A stretch of DNA of 40,656 nucleotides from JBAZOY01 sp041648505. Lineage in GTDB: Bacteria; Desulfobacterota; Syntrophia; Syntrophales; CG2-30-49-12. The translations under genes and the position numbers were made by a program. The DNA is taken from positions 1-40,656 of the forward strand of contig JBAZOY010000016.1 in the NCBI GenBank assembly GCA_041648505.1, read 5' to 3'. This document shows positions 1 to 8,752 of this stretch, piece by piece (the stretch's first letter is position 1; every line of letters starts with the position of its first letter). The notes under the pieces were generated by a model, which ran no database searches, had not been told where the DNA came from, and saw nothing but the letters and a program-made list of their open reading frames with translations.

Positions 1-1
1 A

Positions 2-733
2 AAGAAGATCATCAAACTGTCCTTTTTTGAGTCCTTTGAAAGGAAATTGGGTAAGGTTAATATCAGACGTTTTAGAAATCCGGATAAAGAGGCTAAAATT
101 TTAGAGCTTGTAAAGGATCACCCCTATTTCATGCATGGAATAACCCATGAGGATGAGAAAGGAAATCTTGTTCGCATTTTAGACATTGTAGAGGGGATGA
201 ATTTTTTTCAATACATAGATTCCCTGGATATGGGCTATGAAAGCTATTTCAGGAAGGTTCTACCGGGTATTCTCAAAAAGTTGATAAGGGTGTTTGAAGC
301 GATTCGCTTTCTCCATATTAATGGATTCAAGCATGGAGACGTCAGGAATGATCATATTATAGTGGATAGTGAAACCGGGAATTATGTATGGATTGACTTT
401 GATTATGACTATGAAACGAATGAAAATCCTTATGGGCTGGATGTGTTTGGGTTAGGAAACATTTTGATTTACGCAGTTGGAAAGGGGTTTCATACAATTC
501 ATAATATAAGAGCCGATACAACCAGATATGGCGATTTAAAAGACCGTTTTGAGTCACAGGATTTTTCTATATTATATGAAAGGCGATTTATCAATTTGCG
601 TAAACTGTACCCGGATATTCCTAAATCAATAAACGACATTCTGATGCATTTTTCAAGTGAAGCAGACGTTTATTATGAATATGTAGAAGAACTTATTGAA
701 GACCTGAACAGAAGTTTGTCTTCGATTATCTGA
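2..733 (+). CDS. Protein kinase-fold protein, 5' end outside the window
   Basis: The reading frame is open to the left edge of the window, so the true start lies upstream; a TTG at 47 is only an internal candidate. The visible part has the layout of a kinase fold. A hinge-like strand reads VRILDIVEGMNFFQYID, a catalytic-loop-like segment reads HGDVRNDHII (HGD in place of HRD, with an N nearby), and IDFDYD stands where the metal-binding DFG would be. The C-terminal half is helical, as in a kinase C-lobe. The family would suggest a small-molecule or protein kinase, but I cannot name a substrate. A universal stress protein gene follows 16 bases after the stop, so the two may be co-transcribed. 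Kinase fold is fairly sure; activity is not. Confidence 0.7.
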   Translation, partial: KKIIKLSFFESFERKLGKVNIRRFRNPDKEAKILELVKDHPYFMHGITHEDEKGNLVRILDIVEGMNFFQYIDSLDMGYESYFRKVLPGILKKLIRVFEAIRFLHINGFKHGDVRNDHIIVDSETGNYVWIDFDYDYETNENPYGLDVFGLGNILIYAVGKGFHTIHNIRADTTRYGDLKDRFESQDFSILYERRFINLRKLYPDIPKSINDILMHFSSEADVYYEYVEELIEDLNRSLSSII

Positions 734-749
734 TAAAAGGAGGAATATT

Positions 750-1196
750 TTGCCGAACGCTATTCTCATTGCCTTGAATGATTCCGTCAGTTCAAGGGCA
801 GTCTTAGATTTCTTGACCCGATTAACATTAAGTAAAGAAGATAATCACATCACTTTGCTTCATTTTTTTAGAGAACCAATGTCCAGTGAAGAACTTATGG
901 GAAAGAAATTTGCGAAGGAGCAACCTGCCAGGTATATGGCGGTATTGGAAAAGGCCAGAGACCAACTGGTGGAAAGCGGTTTTGATCCAAAGAAAATAGA
1001 CATTGAACTTATTACCGAACCTTATGCGACGATATCTGAGGGGATTATCGACCAGTGCAAGAAAAGGCACTATGACATGGTTATAATCGGTCGCAAAAGA
1101 TTGTCCAAGGCTGAAGAATTTGTACTTGGCGATGTAAGTATAAAATTGATCCGAGCTCTTGAAAAAACGGCTGTTCTGGTTGTAAAGTCCGGCTAA
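750..1196 (+). CDS. Universal stress protein (UspA family)
   Basis: This is a 148-residue single-domain protein with the UspA fold. It opens with the beta strand AILIALNDSVSSRAVLDFL and ends with the typical IIGRK...VLGDVS...AVLVVKSG strand-loop-strand. A strong AAGGAGGA ribosome site six bases ahead fixes a TTG start. In ATP-binding members the C-terminal motif is G-x2-G-x9-G-S/T. Here only the first and third glycines are recognisable, and the last position is GD rather than GS/GT, so nucleotide binding is doubtful. It sits directly behind the kinase-fold gene and ahead of a regulator. Family members are cytoplasmic stress or adaptor proteins; the specific role here is unknown. Confidence 0.88.
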   Translation: MPNAILIALNDSVSSRAVLDFLTRLTLSKEDNHITLLHFFREPMSSEELMGKKFAKEQPARYMAVLEKARDQLVESGFDPKKIDIELITEPYATISEGIIDQCKKRHYDMVIIGRKRLSKAEEFVLGDVSIKLIRALEKTAVLVVKSG

Positions 1197-1499
1197 AACT
1201 TTCAATATCCTGTATAAAACTATACGGGAAGTGCTTGACTTTTCGGTCTAATTGGTTATCAATAAAGTTAATCATAAGGTTCTGACTATATATTATTAGG
1301 ACTTGATTCTCGTAATATGCAACAATATGCCTGTATATAATGAGTTGAATACACATATTGAGGACACCTCTAATATATGAACGAATTATGCGAGGTTAAG
1401 TAATAATTTGGTTTTTATGTTTTAATGATCTAATTTGCGTTTAAGTTTCATAAAATATTTCATAGCATGGTATCATAAATATCCTCAAAAGAGATAGAC
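1197..1499. other. AT-rich intergenic region ahead of the CsgD-like gene
   Basis: About 300 bases with no convincing gene. A TTGACT at 1235-1240 followed 16 bases later by TATCAA at 1257-1262 could be a sigma-70-type promoter. It would leave a leader of roughly 230 bases before the regulator start, so it is only a candidate. Nothing else was recognised. Confidence 0.3.
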
Positions 1500-2150
1500 A
1501 TGGATCAGTTGCCCGAGAAGTTGATTTATATTGTCGGTAGCTTCAAATTACAAAATGAGATGATGGCATCCTTGATAGAGCGGGAAACTGATATAAAGTG
1601 TCGCGTAGTTGAGGATGTCGGTCATATCCTGGGTCTGGGTGACCAAGAGATAAGTCCAAACAAGCTGATCCTCTGGGACTGTCTGGGAAAAGATCCAGGG
1701 ATATGTCTTACTGAGCTTGAGCAGTCTGATAGAAACATATTGGACCGCTACTTTATAGCCTTCTTTAATGTAAACCCCGATCTTCAATTTGAAGAAGAAG
1801 CTTCTACACGAGGAGTGCGGGGCTTCTTTTATGAGCAGGATCCCTTCGAAAAATTTTCGAAGGGTGTCAGGGCTATTTTAAATGGAGAATTATGGATTTC
1901 AAGGAAGATTTTGACGAAATTCCTGGAAAAAAGAAAGGAAGACCATAATCCCAGACTTTATAAATCTCTCCTCACATCAAGGGAGATTGAGATATTGAGT
2001 ATGGTCTCAATAGGAGCAAAAAACGAGGGGATTGCTGATAAACTTTTCATCACTCCCAATACGGTTAAAACACATATATACAATATATTCAAAAAGATAG
2101 GTGTTCCCAATCGTCTTCAGGCAGCCCTCTGGGCAGCAAAAAACCTCTGA
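1500..2150 (+). CDS. LuxR-family transcriptional regulator, CsgD-like
   Basis: This 216-residue regulator has an N-terminal receiver-like domain without a clear phospho-acceptor pocket and a C-terminal LuxR helix-turn-helix at about residues 157-216. The HTH (LLTSREIEIL, IADKLFITPNTVKTHIYNIFKKIGV) is strikingly like that of E. coli CsgD, and the N-domain segment GVRGFFYEQDPFEKFSKG matches the CsgD pattern too. CsgD-type regulators switch cells towards biofilm matrix production and are controlled through c-di-GMP-dependent circuits. No curli genes are present in the window. The following genes encode a PilZ protein and a PilB-like ATPase with an MshEN domain, both potential c-di-GMP readers, which suggests a surface-attachment locus. 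Family call is firm; the target genes are inferred. Confidence 0.82.
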   Translation: MDQLPEKLIYIVGSFKLQNEMMASLIERETDIKCRVVEDVGHILGLGDQEISPNKLILWDCLGKDPGICLTELEQSDRNILDRYFIAFFNVNPDLQFEEEASTRGVRGFFYEQDPFEKFSKGVRAILNGELWISRKILTKFLEKRKEDHNPRLYKSLLTSREIEILSMVSIGAKNEGIADKLFITPNTVKTHIYNIFKKIGVPNRLQAALWAAKNL

Positions 2151-2362
2151 TACATCATAAGAAAGTACTACCCCTGTTATTTTTTCTAGTCTATTTTTAC
2201 TACTTTTTGAATCCATTTTCCTTCCCAAAATACAAATCAAAATCATACATTCTGCGTATTGATCTTCCAATAATATTCAGATTAAAATTGCATTAAACTT
2301 TTACAATCAACCTCTAACTTTCTACTGCAGTCTAATAAAAATAATCTCAGGAGTTAAAACTT

Positions 2363-2698
2363 ATGAAAGAAAATGAGAAGAGAACATTAGAACGATTTGA
2401 TCTCGAGATCTCTGCCAAAATCGAGGTAGGAAATTCCGAACAGGACCGAAAGAGACTTGATTTCATGACAAAAGATGTATGTTCAGGGGGGGCATTTTTT
2501 CATACTTCACAAACTCTTCCCGAAGGTACAAATGTCAAAATAGATCTGATTCTCCCGCTTGATAGCCTGAAAAAATTGAATGATGATTGTAAACAGGCTT
2601 TTATTAAAGTAACGGGAACAGTTCTTCGATCTGCATCAGGAGGCATGGCTATCCGTTTTAATGAAGACTATCAGATTAGTCCCTGGGGAAAAGAATGA
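2363..2698 (+). CDS. PilZ domain protein
   Basis: A stand-alone PilZ domain of 111 residues. The N-terminal RTLER matches the RxxxR c-di-GMP contact motif. The second motif, normally D/N-x-S-x-x-G, reads DVCSGG, with a cysteine in the serine position. The beta-barrel continues through FIKVTGTVLRS and GMAIRFNED. An AGGAG ribosome site precedes the ATG. PilZ proteins bind cyclic di-GMP and pass the signal to a partner. The gene immediately upstream of a PilB/GspE-type ATPase is a natural candidate to act on that motor. Binding is likely from the arginine motif but the Ser-to-Cys change leaves some doubt. Confidence 0.85.
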   Translation: MKENEKRTLERFDLEISAKIEVGNSEQDRKRLDFMTKDVCSGGAFFHTSQTLPEGTNVKIDLILPLDSLKKLNDDCKQAFIKVTGTVLRSASGGMAIRFNEDYQISPWGKE

Positions 2699-2767
2699 TG
2701 TGACCAAATTTTATCATGACCTTTCTTTGTTTCTTAATTTTACAAAAGAAAATCGGAGGATTTAATC

Positions 2768-5700
2768 ATGAGCTTGAGAGATAACCTGCCTCTAGATGCC
2801 CTTCAACAGGTCCAGACGGCAATAAAAAACACTGCCTCATATCCTGAAAATCATCCCATTACGGGCCTGATTTGCAGCAAGTCCTACGAAACATTATCAA
2901 ACCTCCTCGACAAACAAAAGACTTTGACTGTTTGTGTTTTTGGGGAAAAATTGATGGTGGATGATGTGCCGATTGATGGAAAAGAGACTACCTTCGCTAA
3001 TTTTGCAAAGGATCTCGAACAAAAGGATATTGATAGCATCACTTTTTGCCATGGATTATCGGAAAAAGAATACAAAATCTTTCTCAATGCGATGATAAAG
3101 AGGCCTTATGTTCTTAGTCAAGAGGGCGGTGTGGCCTCTATTCTCCAGCACCAGCGTGTTTGTAATATAAGACTAAATGACGTGAAGTACGGAAAGATAT
3201 CGGAAGAATCAGAATCAGGACGGGGTAAAGATAGTTATATTTTAGACTGTCTCAGAGGTGAGAATGGCAATTCCGGAGACTACGGGTATAACCTTGTTCA
3301 GATCATTGAAGATGATCCCCAGAGAATTTCCGATCTTATACTGCAGGTAGCTGAAACTCAAGATATAACAATAAATCCATATAATCAAGTGGGCAGGGCA
3401 AAGGTGGCGGTTGAGTCAATGAATCGGTTATCGACTGAATTAATTGCGAGACATGGAGTCACACGGAATCAATTCAAAGAAAATATGATTTCCATATTAT
3501 CCACGTGCGACAAAGAAATGCTGGCAAATATGTCAAAGACTATGGAAATTGTGGAAGGAGAACAAGATGAAATCATAGAGGGTCTGGCAGGTGAGTTTCT
3601 TTATGATGCCATAGCTGATACCTGCGTTGCTGAATATATAGAGAAGGGCAAATTTAATCTGGGATTCGTTAAAAAATTACTTTCTTCTCTCGATGAGCGT
3701 AAAAAACTTCTGCCTTATCTTCAAAGAAAATTAAAGGGAATTGAAACCCCGGATGGGGTAAATAACATATTTGAGCTTTTGTATAAGGAACCCGAAGAAA
3801 TTTGCGAAGAAAATATGTCTTATGAAAATCAGGATGTTCCCCAGGATGTTCCTGTCAAGAATGAGAGAAAAGAAACAAGAGATAAAGAGATGAAGGATGA
3901 GGTTACCAGATTATTATCAGAGGGAAAAGGCGATCAGGTTACTGAAATTATAAAGGATTTATCAAAAAGATTGGATGACACATCCTGGAAAATCAGGAAA
4001 AAGATATCCGAAAACCTTCTGGATATTACTCGCGTTCTTGATGACTTTGACAAAGTAAATGAGAACTTTCGAGAGATATCGGCCGCTCTGATCAAAAGGT
4101 TGAAACAGGAAGATCACGTTGATACATATCTGATCGCATCGGAAAATCTTCGCAGTATATGCTCCCCACAGAATAAAATAGGAACTTATTTCATAAATGA
4201 GACCTTGGGGGGGAGATTATTTGAAACCAATGAAATTACTAAAGAACAACTACAAAAGGTCTTGATGGCACGAAAGAAAAATGGCAAGAGCCTTCAATAT
4301 AACTTGGGAGCCCTCAATGCCGTTGATGAGGCAGTTCTCACCCAGTTTTTGGCTCAAGAATATAAAAACTGCCAGACAGTAACTCTCTCTAATATAAATT
4401 GTATTGCAGAAGATATCCTGAATGCCGTGCCGATTAGATACGTAAAACGCCATCTGGTACTCCCCTTCAGGTTAGATTCTGGATGCCTCCATGCTGCAAC
4501 AATGAATCCTAACGATATGGATATCTTCAAAGATATTCGGTTTATAAGTGGCCATTCAGTGGTTCCCCACCTTGCTGCAGAATACCATCTCCTCAAAGCC
4601 ATTGAGAAATTCTATAAGCTCGATCTCCTTCAACCGGATCATAAGCAGGAAATAAACTCCGTTCAACAGGAAATAAACTCCATTCAACAGGAAGAAGGTG
4701 TTGAATTTTGTGAGGAAGAAGGGACAGTTACCACTGTAGATGATCTGAAGGACTCAGATGCCCCTGTCGTCAGGCTCGTTAATATGATTATAAAATCAGC
4801 CATCAATCAAAAGGCCAGCGATATTCACATAGAACCCTACGAAAATGAACTCAGGGTACGCTACAGAATAGATGGGACACTAACGACAGCACAAAGCCCG
4901 TCCATTAGATATGCCAATGTGATGGCCTCGCGTATAAAAATAATGTCCAAATTAGATATTTCCGAGAAACGCCTTCCACAGGATGGAAGATTTAAGGCCA
5001 GATTGAACGGTCATTCTGTCGACTTTCGGGTTTCTACATTTCCGGGAATCTTTGGAGAAAAGCTGGTTCTTCGCCTACTGGACAGTTCCAATATAACATT
5101 AGACATAAACAATCTGGGATTAAACGACAATGATTTGACTGCCCTTTTAACTTCTATATATAAATCGAAAGGGATGGTTTTGGTTACCGGACCTACAGGA
5201 AGCGGAAAGACGACGACCCTGTATTCCGTACTTCATACTCTAAATGATGGATCTAAAAACATTTGCACTGCTGAAGATCCTATAGAGTATAATTTAAAGG
5301 GAATTAACCAGTTTCAGATGAACTCTAAGATCGGTCTCAATTTTGCCCGTGCCCTCAGAACGTTTCTGAGACAGGATCCTGATATCATTATGGTGGGAGA
5401 AATCCGCGATTTTGAAACTGCAGAGATTGCGGTGAAGGCCGCACTTACAGGTCATCTTGTCTTGAGCACGCTACATACAAACAGTGCGTCTGAAACGATC
5501 ACAAGGATGCTTAATATGGGGATCGAACCCTATCTGATCACCTCATCTCTCAATCTTGTTGTAGCCCAGAGACTAATGAGAAAGATTTGCGAGAAATGCA
5601 AACGGGAGGTTTCACCGACTGATCTGCAACTGAAGCTTCTAAATAATTATGGATTTGATATCTCGGGTCATAAAGTTTTTAAAGGAGAAGGGTGTGAAGA

Positions 5701-5914
5701 GTGTTACAATACAGGTTACAAAGGAAGAGTTGCCGTATATGAAACAATGCCCTTGTGGAATGAGATTCAGGAATTAGTTTTGAAAGGAAAATCCTCTTTA
5801 AGAATAGAACAAGAGTCTTTAAAATTAGGACTTGTAACTCTAAAGAAGCACGGTTTAAATAAGGTAATAGAAGGAATAACCGACATTGATGAATGGATGA
5901 GGGTGGTTGCATAA
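2768..5914 (+). CDS. PilB/GspE-type secretion or pilus-extension ATPase with long N-terminal extension
   Basis: A hexameric traffic ATPase of the type II secretion/type IV pilus class. The ATPase half (about 660-1048) carries the Walker A GPTGSGKTTTL at 808-818, the Walker B region DIIMVGEIRD at 872-881 with E878, the histidine box TGHLVLSTLHTN, and a tetracysteine zinc site C941/C944/C976/C979. An MshEN-like domain lies at about 475-620; in some members it binds c-di-GMP. The protein is 1048 residues against about 560 for ordinary PilB. The extra N-terminal ~470 residues include a beta-rich domain (about 1-125) and helical, HEAT-like segments near 380-470. The linker before the ATPase holds a duplicated QEINSVQ/QEINSIQ heptad. 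A good GGAGG site precedes the ATG. It powers pilus assembly or secretion at the inner membrane; which machine it serves cannot be told here. Confidence 0.88.
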   Translation: MSLRDNLPLDALQQVQTAIKNTASYPENHPITGLICSKSYETLSNLLDKQKTLTVCVFGEKLMVDDVPIDGKETTFANFAKDLEQKDIDSITFCHGLSEKEYKIFLNAMIKRPYVLSQEGGVASILQHQRVCNIRLNDVKYGKISEESESGRGKDSYILDCLRGENGNSGDYGYNLVQIIEDDPQRISDLILQVAETQDITINPYNQVGRAKVAVESMNRLSTELIARHGVTRNQFKENMISILSTCDKEMLANMSKTMEIVEGEQDEIIEGLAGEFLYDAIADTCVAEYIEKGKFNLGFVKKLLSSLDERKKLLPYLQRKLKGIETPDGVNNIFELLYKEPEEICEENMSYENQDVPQDVPVKNERKETRDKEMKDEVTRLLSEGKGDQVTEIIKDLSKRLDDTSWKIRKKISENLLDITRVLDDFDKVNENFREISAALIKRLKQEDHVDTYLIASENLRSICSPQNKIGTYFINETLGGRLFETNEITKEQLQKVLMARKKNGKSLQYNLGALNAVDEAVLTQFLAQEYKNCQTVTLSNINCIAEDILNAVPIRYVKRHLVLPFRLDSGCLHAATMNPNDMDIFKDIRFISGHSVVPHLAAEYHLLKAIEKFYKLDLLQPDHKQEINSVQQEINSIQQEEGVEFCEEEGTVTTVDDLKDSDAPVVRLVNMIIKSAINQKASDIHIEPYENELRVRYRIDGTLTTAQSPSIRYANVMASRIKIMSKLDISEKRLPQDGRFKARLNGHSVDFRVSTFPGIFGEKLVLRLLDSSNITLDINNLGLNDNDLTALLTSIYKSKGMVLVTGPTGSGKTTTLYSVLHTLNDGSKNICTAEDPIEYNLKGINQFQMNSKIGLNFARALRTFLRQDPDIIMVGEIRDFETAEIAVKAALTGHLVLSTLHTNSASETITRMLNMGIEPYLITSSLNLVVAQRLMRKICEKCKREVSPTDLQLKLLNNYGFDISGHKVFKGEGCEECYNTGYKGRVAVYETMPLWNEIQELVLKGKSSLRIEQESLKLGLVTLKKHGLNKVIEGITDIDEWMRVVA
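4646..4693 (+). repeat. 21-bp tandem duplication in the ATPase linker
   Basis: Two copies of a 21-base unit, 4646-4666 and 4667-4687, differ at one base and are followed by the first six bases of a third. In frame they give QEINSVQ then QEINSIQ. The repeat lies in the linker between the MshEN-like domain and the ATPase. Confidence 0.9.
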
Positions 5915-5929
5915 ATAATCTAAAGCAAA

Positions 5930-6355
5930 TGAGTTTTTTATATAAAAGCAGTCAACTTGTTTTTAGACACTGGGCTGATGATAATTTTGATGGAAAGGTT
6001 GACGTTGTTGTTCTGGAAAACATGGATACTGAAAGACCATGGATTGAACGGTGGGCTGCTGTGCGAAGCTCGCATTATGACGGAAGGCTTGATGAAGCGG
6101 CAAGCTTGTGCAATTTCAAACCAGATTCATTTTATGCTGAATAATGAATGGCAGCTGTTTAATATTATGATTATGAGACGCTCCATCATGGGTATACTAA
6201 TATGTGAGAAAACCCATAGCAACTATGAAAAAGGGCAATTGAATTAACTGACAAGCAGCTTGAACATTACCTGGAAGAGTAACTAACCGGGGAATATTGG
6301 GCGGTTACATATTAGTATTTTTACCTGAAACTTTCAAAGATATCAGCCGTAGTGT
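5930..6355 (+). other. Gene-poor gap with a small EF-loop ORF and possible transposase debris
   Basis: After the ATPase there are about 440 bases with no solid gene. From an ATG at 5930 a frame runs to 6146, encoding about 71 residues with DDNFDGKVD, a perfect DxNxDGxxD calcium-loop pattern, but it lacks a ribosome site and any family I recognise. Further on, around 6160-6290, a different frame interrupted by stops reads YDYETLHHGYTNM, vaguely like the C-terminal end of a DDE transposase core (YN-x-RPH-x-GY), and then ELTDKQLEHYLEE. I read the region as degraded sequence, with low certainty. Confidence 0.25.
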
Positions 6356-7384
6356 TCATTTTCCAAGACACCTTGTTTTTTGTGCAATCTCCCAACTACT
6401 ACATTCCCCTAATTCACAGGCCATTTTCCAATCAGAACAAGCCATTTGCACATTTCCCTTAGCTTCATAAGTACACCCCCGATCGTTGTAGGCCTTGGCA
6501 GACCTCGGGTTTATCCCTATGGCCCTGGTATAATCAGAGATAGCCTTGTCATAACTGCCTTTATGATAAAAGGAAAATCCCCGATTGTTATATGCCTCGG
6601 TAAATCTCGGGTTTATCTCTATGACCTTGGTGAAATCCGCGATGGCATTATCGTGCTTACCTTTTTTAGCAAAGGCAATCCCCCTAGCCAGGTAAACCAT
6701 AGCATCTACCGGATTTATTTGTATGACCTTGGTGAAATCCGCGATGGCATTATCATACTGGCCTTTCGTATAATAGGTAAAACCCCTGTTTTTGTAGGCA
6801 TAAACATCTACCGGGTTTATTTCTATGACTTTGGTAAAATCCGCGATGGCATTATCATACCGGCCTTTTTTACCATAGGCAATTCCACGATTATTATATG
6901 CTTCAGCAAACCTCGGGTTTATTCCTATGGCTTTGGTATAATCAGCGATGGCACTATCATACTGGCCTTTCGTATGATAGACAGCTCCCCGACTGGAGTA
7001 GGCATGTATAAAATTTTCATTTAACTCAATTGACTTATTATACTCAGCTATTGCTTTGTCCAATTGTTCTTTTATGGAGTAACTTAGTCCCCTAAAATAA
7101 TGAAAAGCCACCTTGTTCTTTATCCTGTTGCTGGTTACATCTTCAATGATTGACAGGACTCTTTCTGCAATGGCAAAATTTTTATCATCTTTAGAAATAT
7201 TTTTAAATTCATCCGTCGCCCTTTTAAATTCTCCTTGGTAAGCGTATTCTAATCCGTTAATTAAGGTCTGCTCAGGGGTATTTTGAGCAAAACATAGGGC
7301 AACCATAAAAAGTGATATTATTAGAACTGATGCGCTTATAATGTCTAGAGTTTTCACGGGAAATTTATGATTCACTATTTTCAT
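6356..7384 (-). CDS. Exported tetratricopeptide (TPR) repeat protein
   Basis: A 342-residue protein with an N-terminal signal peptide or anchor (LDIISASVLIISLFMVALCFAQ, cleavage probably near residue 33-34). Seven consecutive 34-residue TPR units run from about 92 to 326, each with the A-Y-x-N-R-G ... G-x-Y-D-x-A-I-x-D ... INP pattern. The last unit is degenerate and ends in a cysteine-rich tail (CSDWKMACELGEC). TPR solenoids bind other proteins, so an envelope scaffold role is likely, but no partner is evident. The middle repeats are almost identical at DNA level, indicating recent internal duplication. It is transcribed away from the epimerase gene on the other strand. No strong ribosome site is visible at the ATG. 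Confidence 0.85.
   Translation of the reverse strand: MKIVNHKFPVKTLDIISASVLIISLFMVALCFAQNTPEQTLINGLEYAYQGEFKRATDEFKNISKDDKNFAIAERVLSIIEDVTSNRIKNKVAFHYFRGLSYSIKEQLDKAIAEYNKSIELNENFIHAYSSRGAVYHTKGQYDSAIADYTKAIGINPRFAEAYNNRGIAYGKKGRYDNAIADFTKVIEINPVDVYAYKNRGFTYYTKGQYDNAIADFTKVIQINPVDAMVYLARGIAFAKKGKHDNAIADFTKVIEINPRFTEAYNNRGFSFYHKGSYDKAISDYTRAIGINPRSAKAYNDRGCTYEAKGNVQMACSDWKMACELGECSSWEIAQKTRCLGK
6633..6856 (-). repeat. 102-bp periodic DNA repeats inside the TPR gene
   Basis: The 20-base string aaatccgcgatggcattatc occurs at 6633, 6735 and 6837, exactly 102 bases apart, which equals one 34-codon TPR unit. The flanking bases are also highly similar. This is a recently duplicated stretch that could expand or contract by recombination. 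Confidence 0.88.
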
Positions 7385-7578
7385 ATTTTATGGTTTATTA
7401 AGAATTATAGAAGGTGTCAATACTCGACCATTCCTTGCACTTGCTACACGTATTACAACATTGTAGCCGATCGATTGATAAGAAATTGTTTTTTTACAGG
7501 CAAATTATAAGACAAGAGGTCTTTTATGTCAATGAATTAGTAATTTGGGGGGCACCATAATAGTTTTGAGGGAGGAAA

Positions 7579-8492
7579 ATGAAAGTATTCATAACCGGTG
7601 GCTCAGGTTTTGTAGGAAGCTTTTTGACAAAAAAGCTCATAGCACAAGGGCATCAAGTGACTATTCTCACTCGAAAAATAACGTCGCCTCGCACTCTCCC
7701 TGACGGAGCTGTCTTTAGTGAAGGAGACCCCACCAAACCCGGACCGTGGCAGGAAAATGTTGCAAACCACGAAGCAGTTATCAATCTTGCCGGCGCTTCC
7801 ATTTTTAAGCGCTGGACAAAGGAATACAAGAAAGAGGTCTGTGATAGTCGTATACCTACAACTAATAACCTTGTCGACGCCCTAAGGGACAGAAAAGGAA
7901 AGGAAACCCTTCTGTTCAGTACGTCTGCGGTTGGCTACTATGGTTTTCACAGTGACGAAGAATTAGACGAAAATGATAAGCCCGGTGACGATTTTTTGGC
8001 AAGCCTCGCTCACTCATGGGAGTCTGCCGCCTTGCAGGCAAAAGAATACGGCGCAAGAGTAGTTCTATGTCGCTTTGGGGTTGTGCTGGGTAAGAACGGT
8101 GGAGCTTTAAGCCGGCTATAGTTCCAATTTTCAAATGGTGCTTAGGCGCCCCACTGGGAAGTGGTAAACAGTGGTTTTCCTGGATCCACGAGCAGGACCT
8201 CGCAAACATATTTTTATTTTTATTGGACCATAAAGAGATCGAAGGTCCTTTAAACTGTACCGCCCCACAGCCGGTTCGCAACCAGGAGATGACCAAATTG
8301 TTGGGAGAGGCCCTGCAAAAGCCAACGTTCTTTCCTCCCATACCTGTATTTGTCGCAAAGCTAATTCAAGGTGAGTTCGCCAACGTTCTCGTTAAAGGTC
8401 AGAGAGTAATTCCTAAGAAACTGGTAGAGAGCGGCTATCAATTTAGTTTCGATACTTTGAAAAGGGCATTAGAAAACCTTCTACAGCAGTAA
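7579..8492 (+). pseudogene. TIGR01777-family NAD(P)-dependent epimerase, frameshifted
   Basis: The first frame (7579-8121) encodes a Rossmann domain starting MKVFITGGSGFVGSFL, with NLAGASIFKRWT, FSTSAVGYYG and RFGVVLGKNGGALSRL, then hits TAG at 8119-8121. The family continues with a segment like the one found in the next frame: AIVPIFKWCLGAPLGSGKQW, then SWIHEQDLA, and a DUF1731-like tail (GQRVIPKKLVESGYQF) ending at 8492. Joined, the product would be about 304 residues, the usual family size. The break is a one-base loss (or equivalent) near 8112-8119, with no slippery heptamer that would suggest programmed shifting. GGAGG precedes the ATG. It is either a fresh pseudogene or a sequence error. 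Family members are SulA/YfcH-like sugar-nucleotide-epimerase relatives of unclear function. Confidence 0.85.
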
Positions 8493-8752
8493 TAAATAGG
8501 CTTCGTTTGGTTCCGTAGGATAAAACGTTATTAGTGTTGAGTATGCGAAAAGTTATCCCAAAAGAGTGCAACTTTGGACCTTGCCACATTTAAAAAGGCA
8601 TTCCTGTTTCCTATTCCCCACAATAAAGAGAAAAAAGCCCGGTTATTATAGAAGAATACACTCTCCATTGGTTTTTCAACGTTGATAATTCATTGCTTTT
8701 TAAACGGAGAAATTATAAGACAATTTAGAAAACAAAGAAGGAGCACGAAAAA

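Noticed and set aside
6446..7024. 192-codon open frame on the plus strand inside the TPR gene
   Set aside because: It is antisense to a strong TPR protein and is kept open by the 102-bp repeat; the translation repeats the same phrase and has no domain.
8105..8125. Programmed -1 frameshift in the epimerase gene
   Set aside because: No X-XXY-YYZ slippery heptamer or downstream hairpin is visible, and the family is not known to use one.
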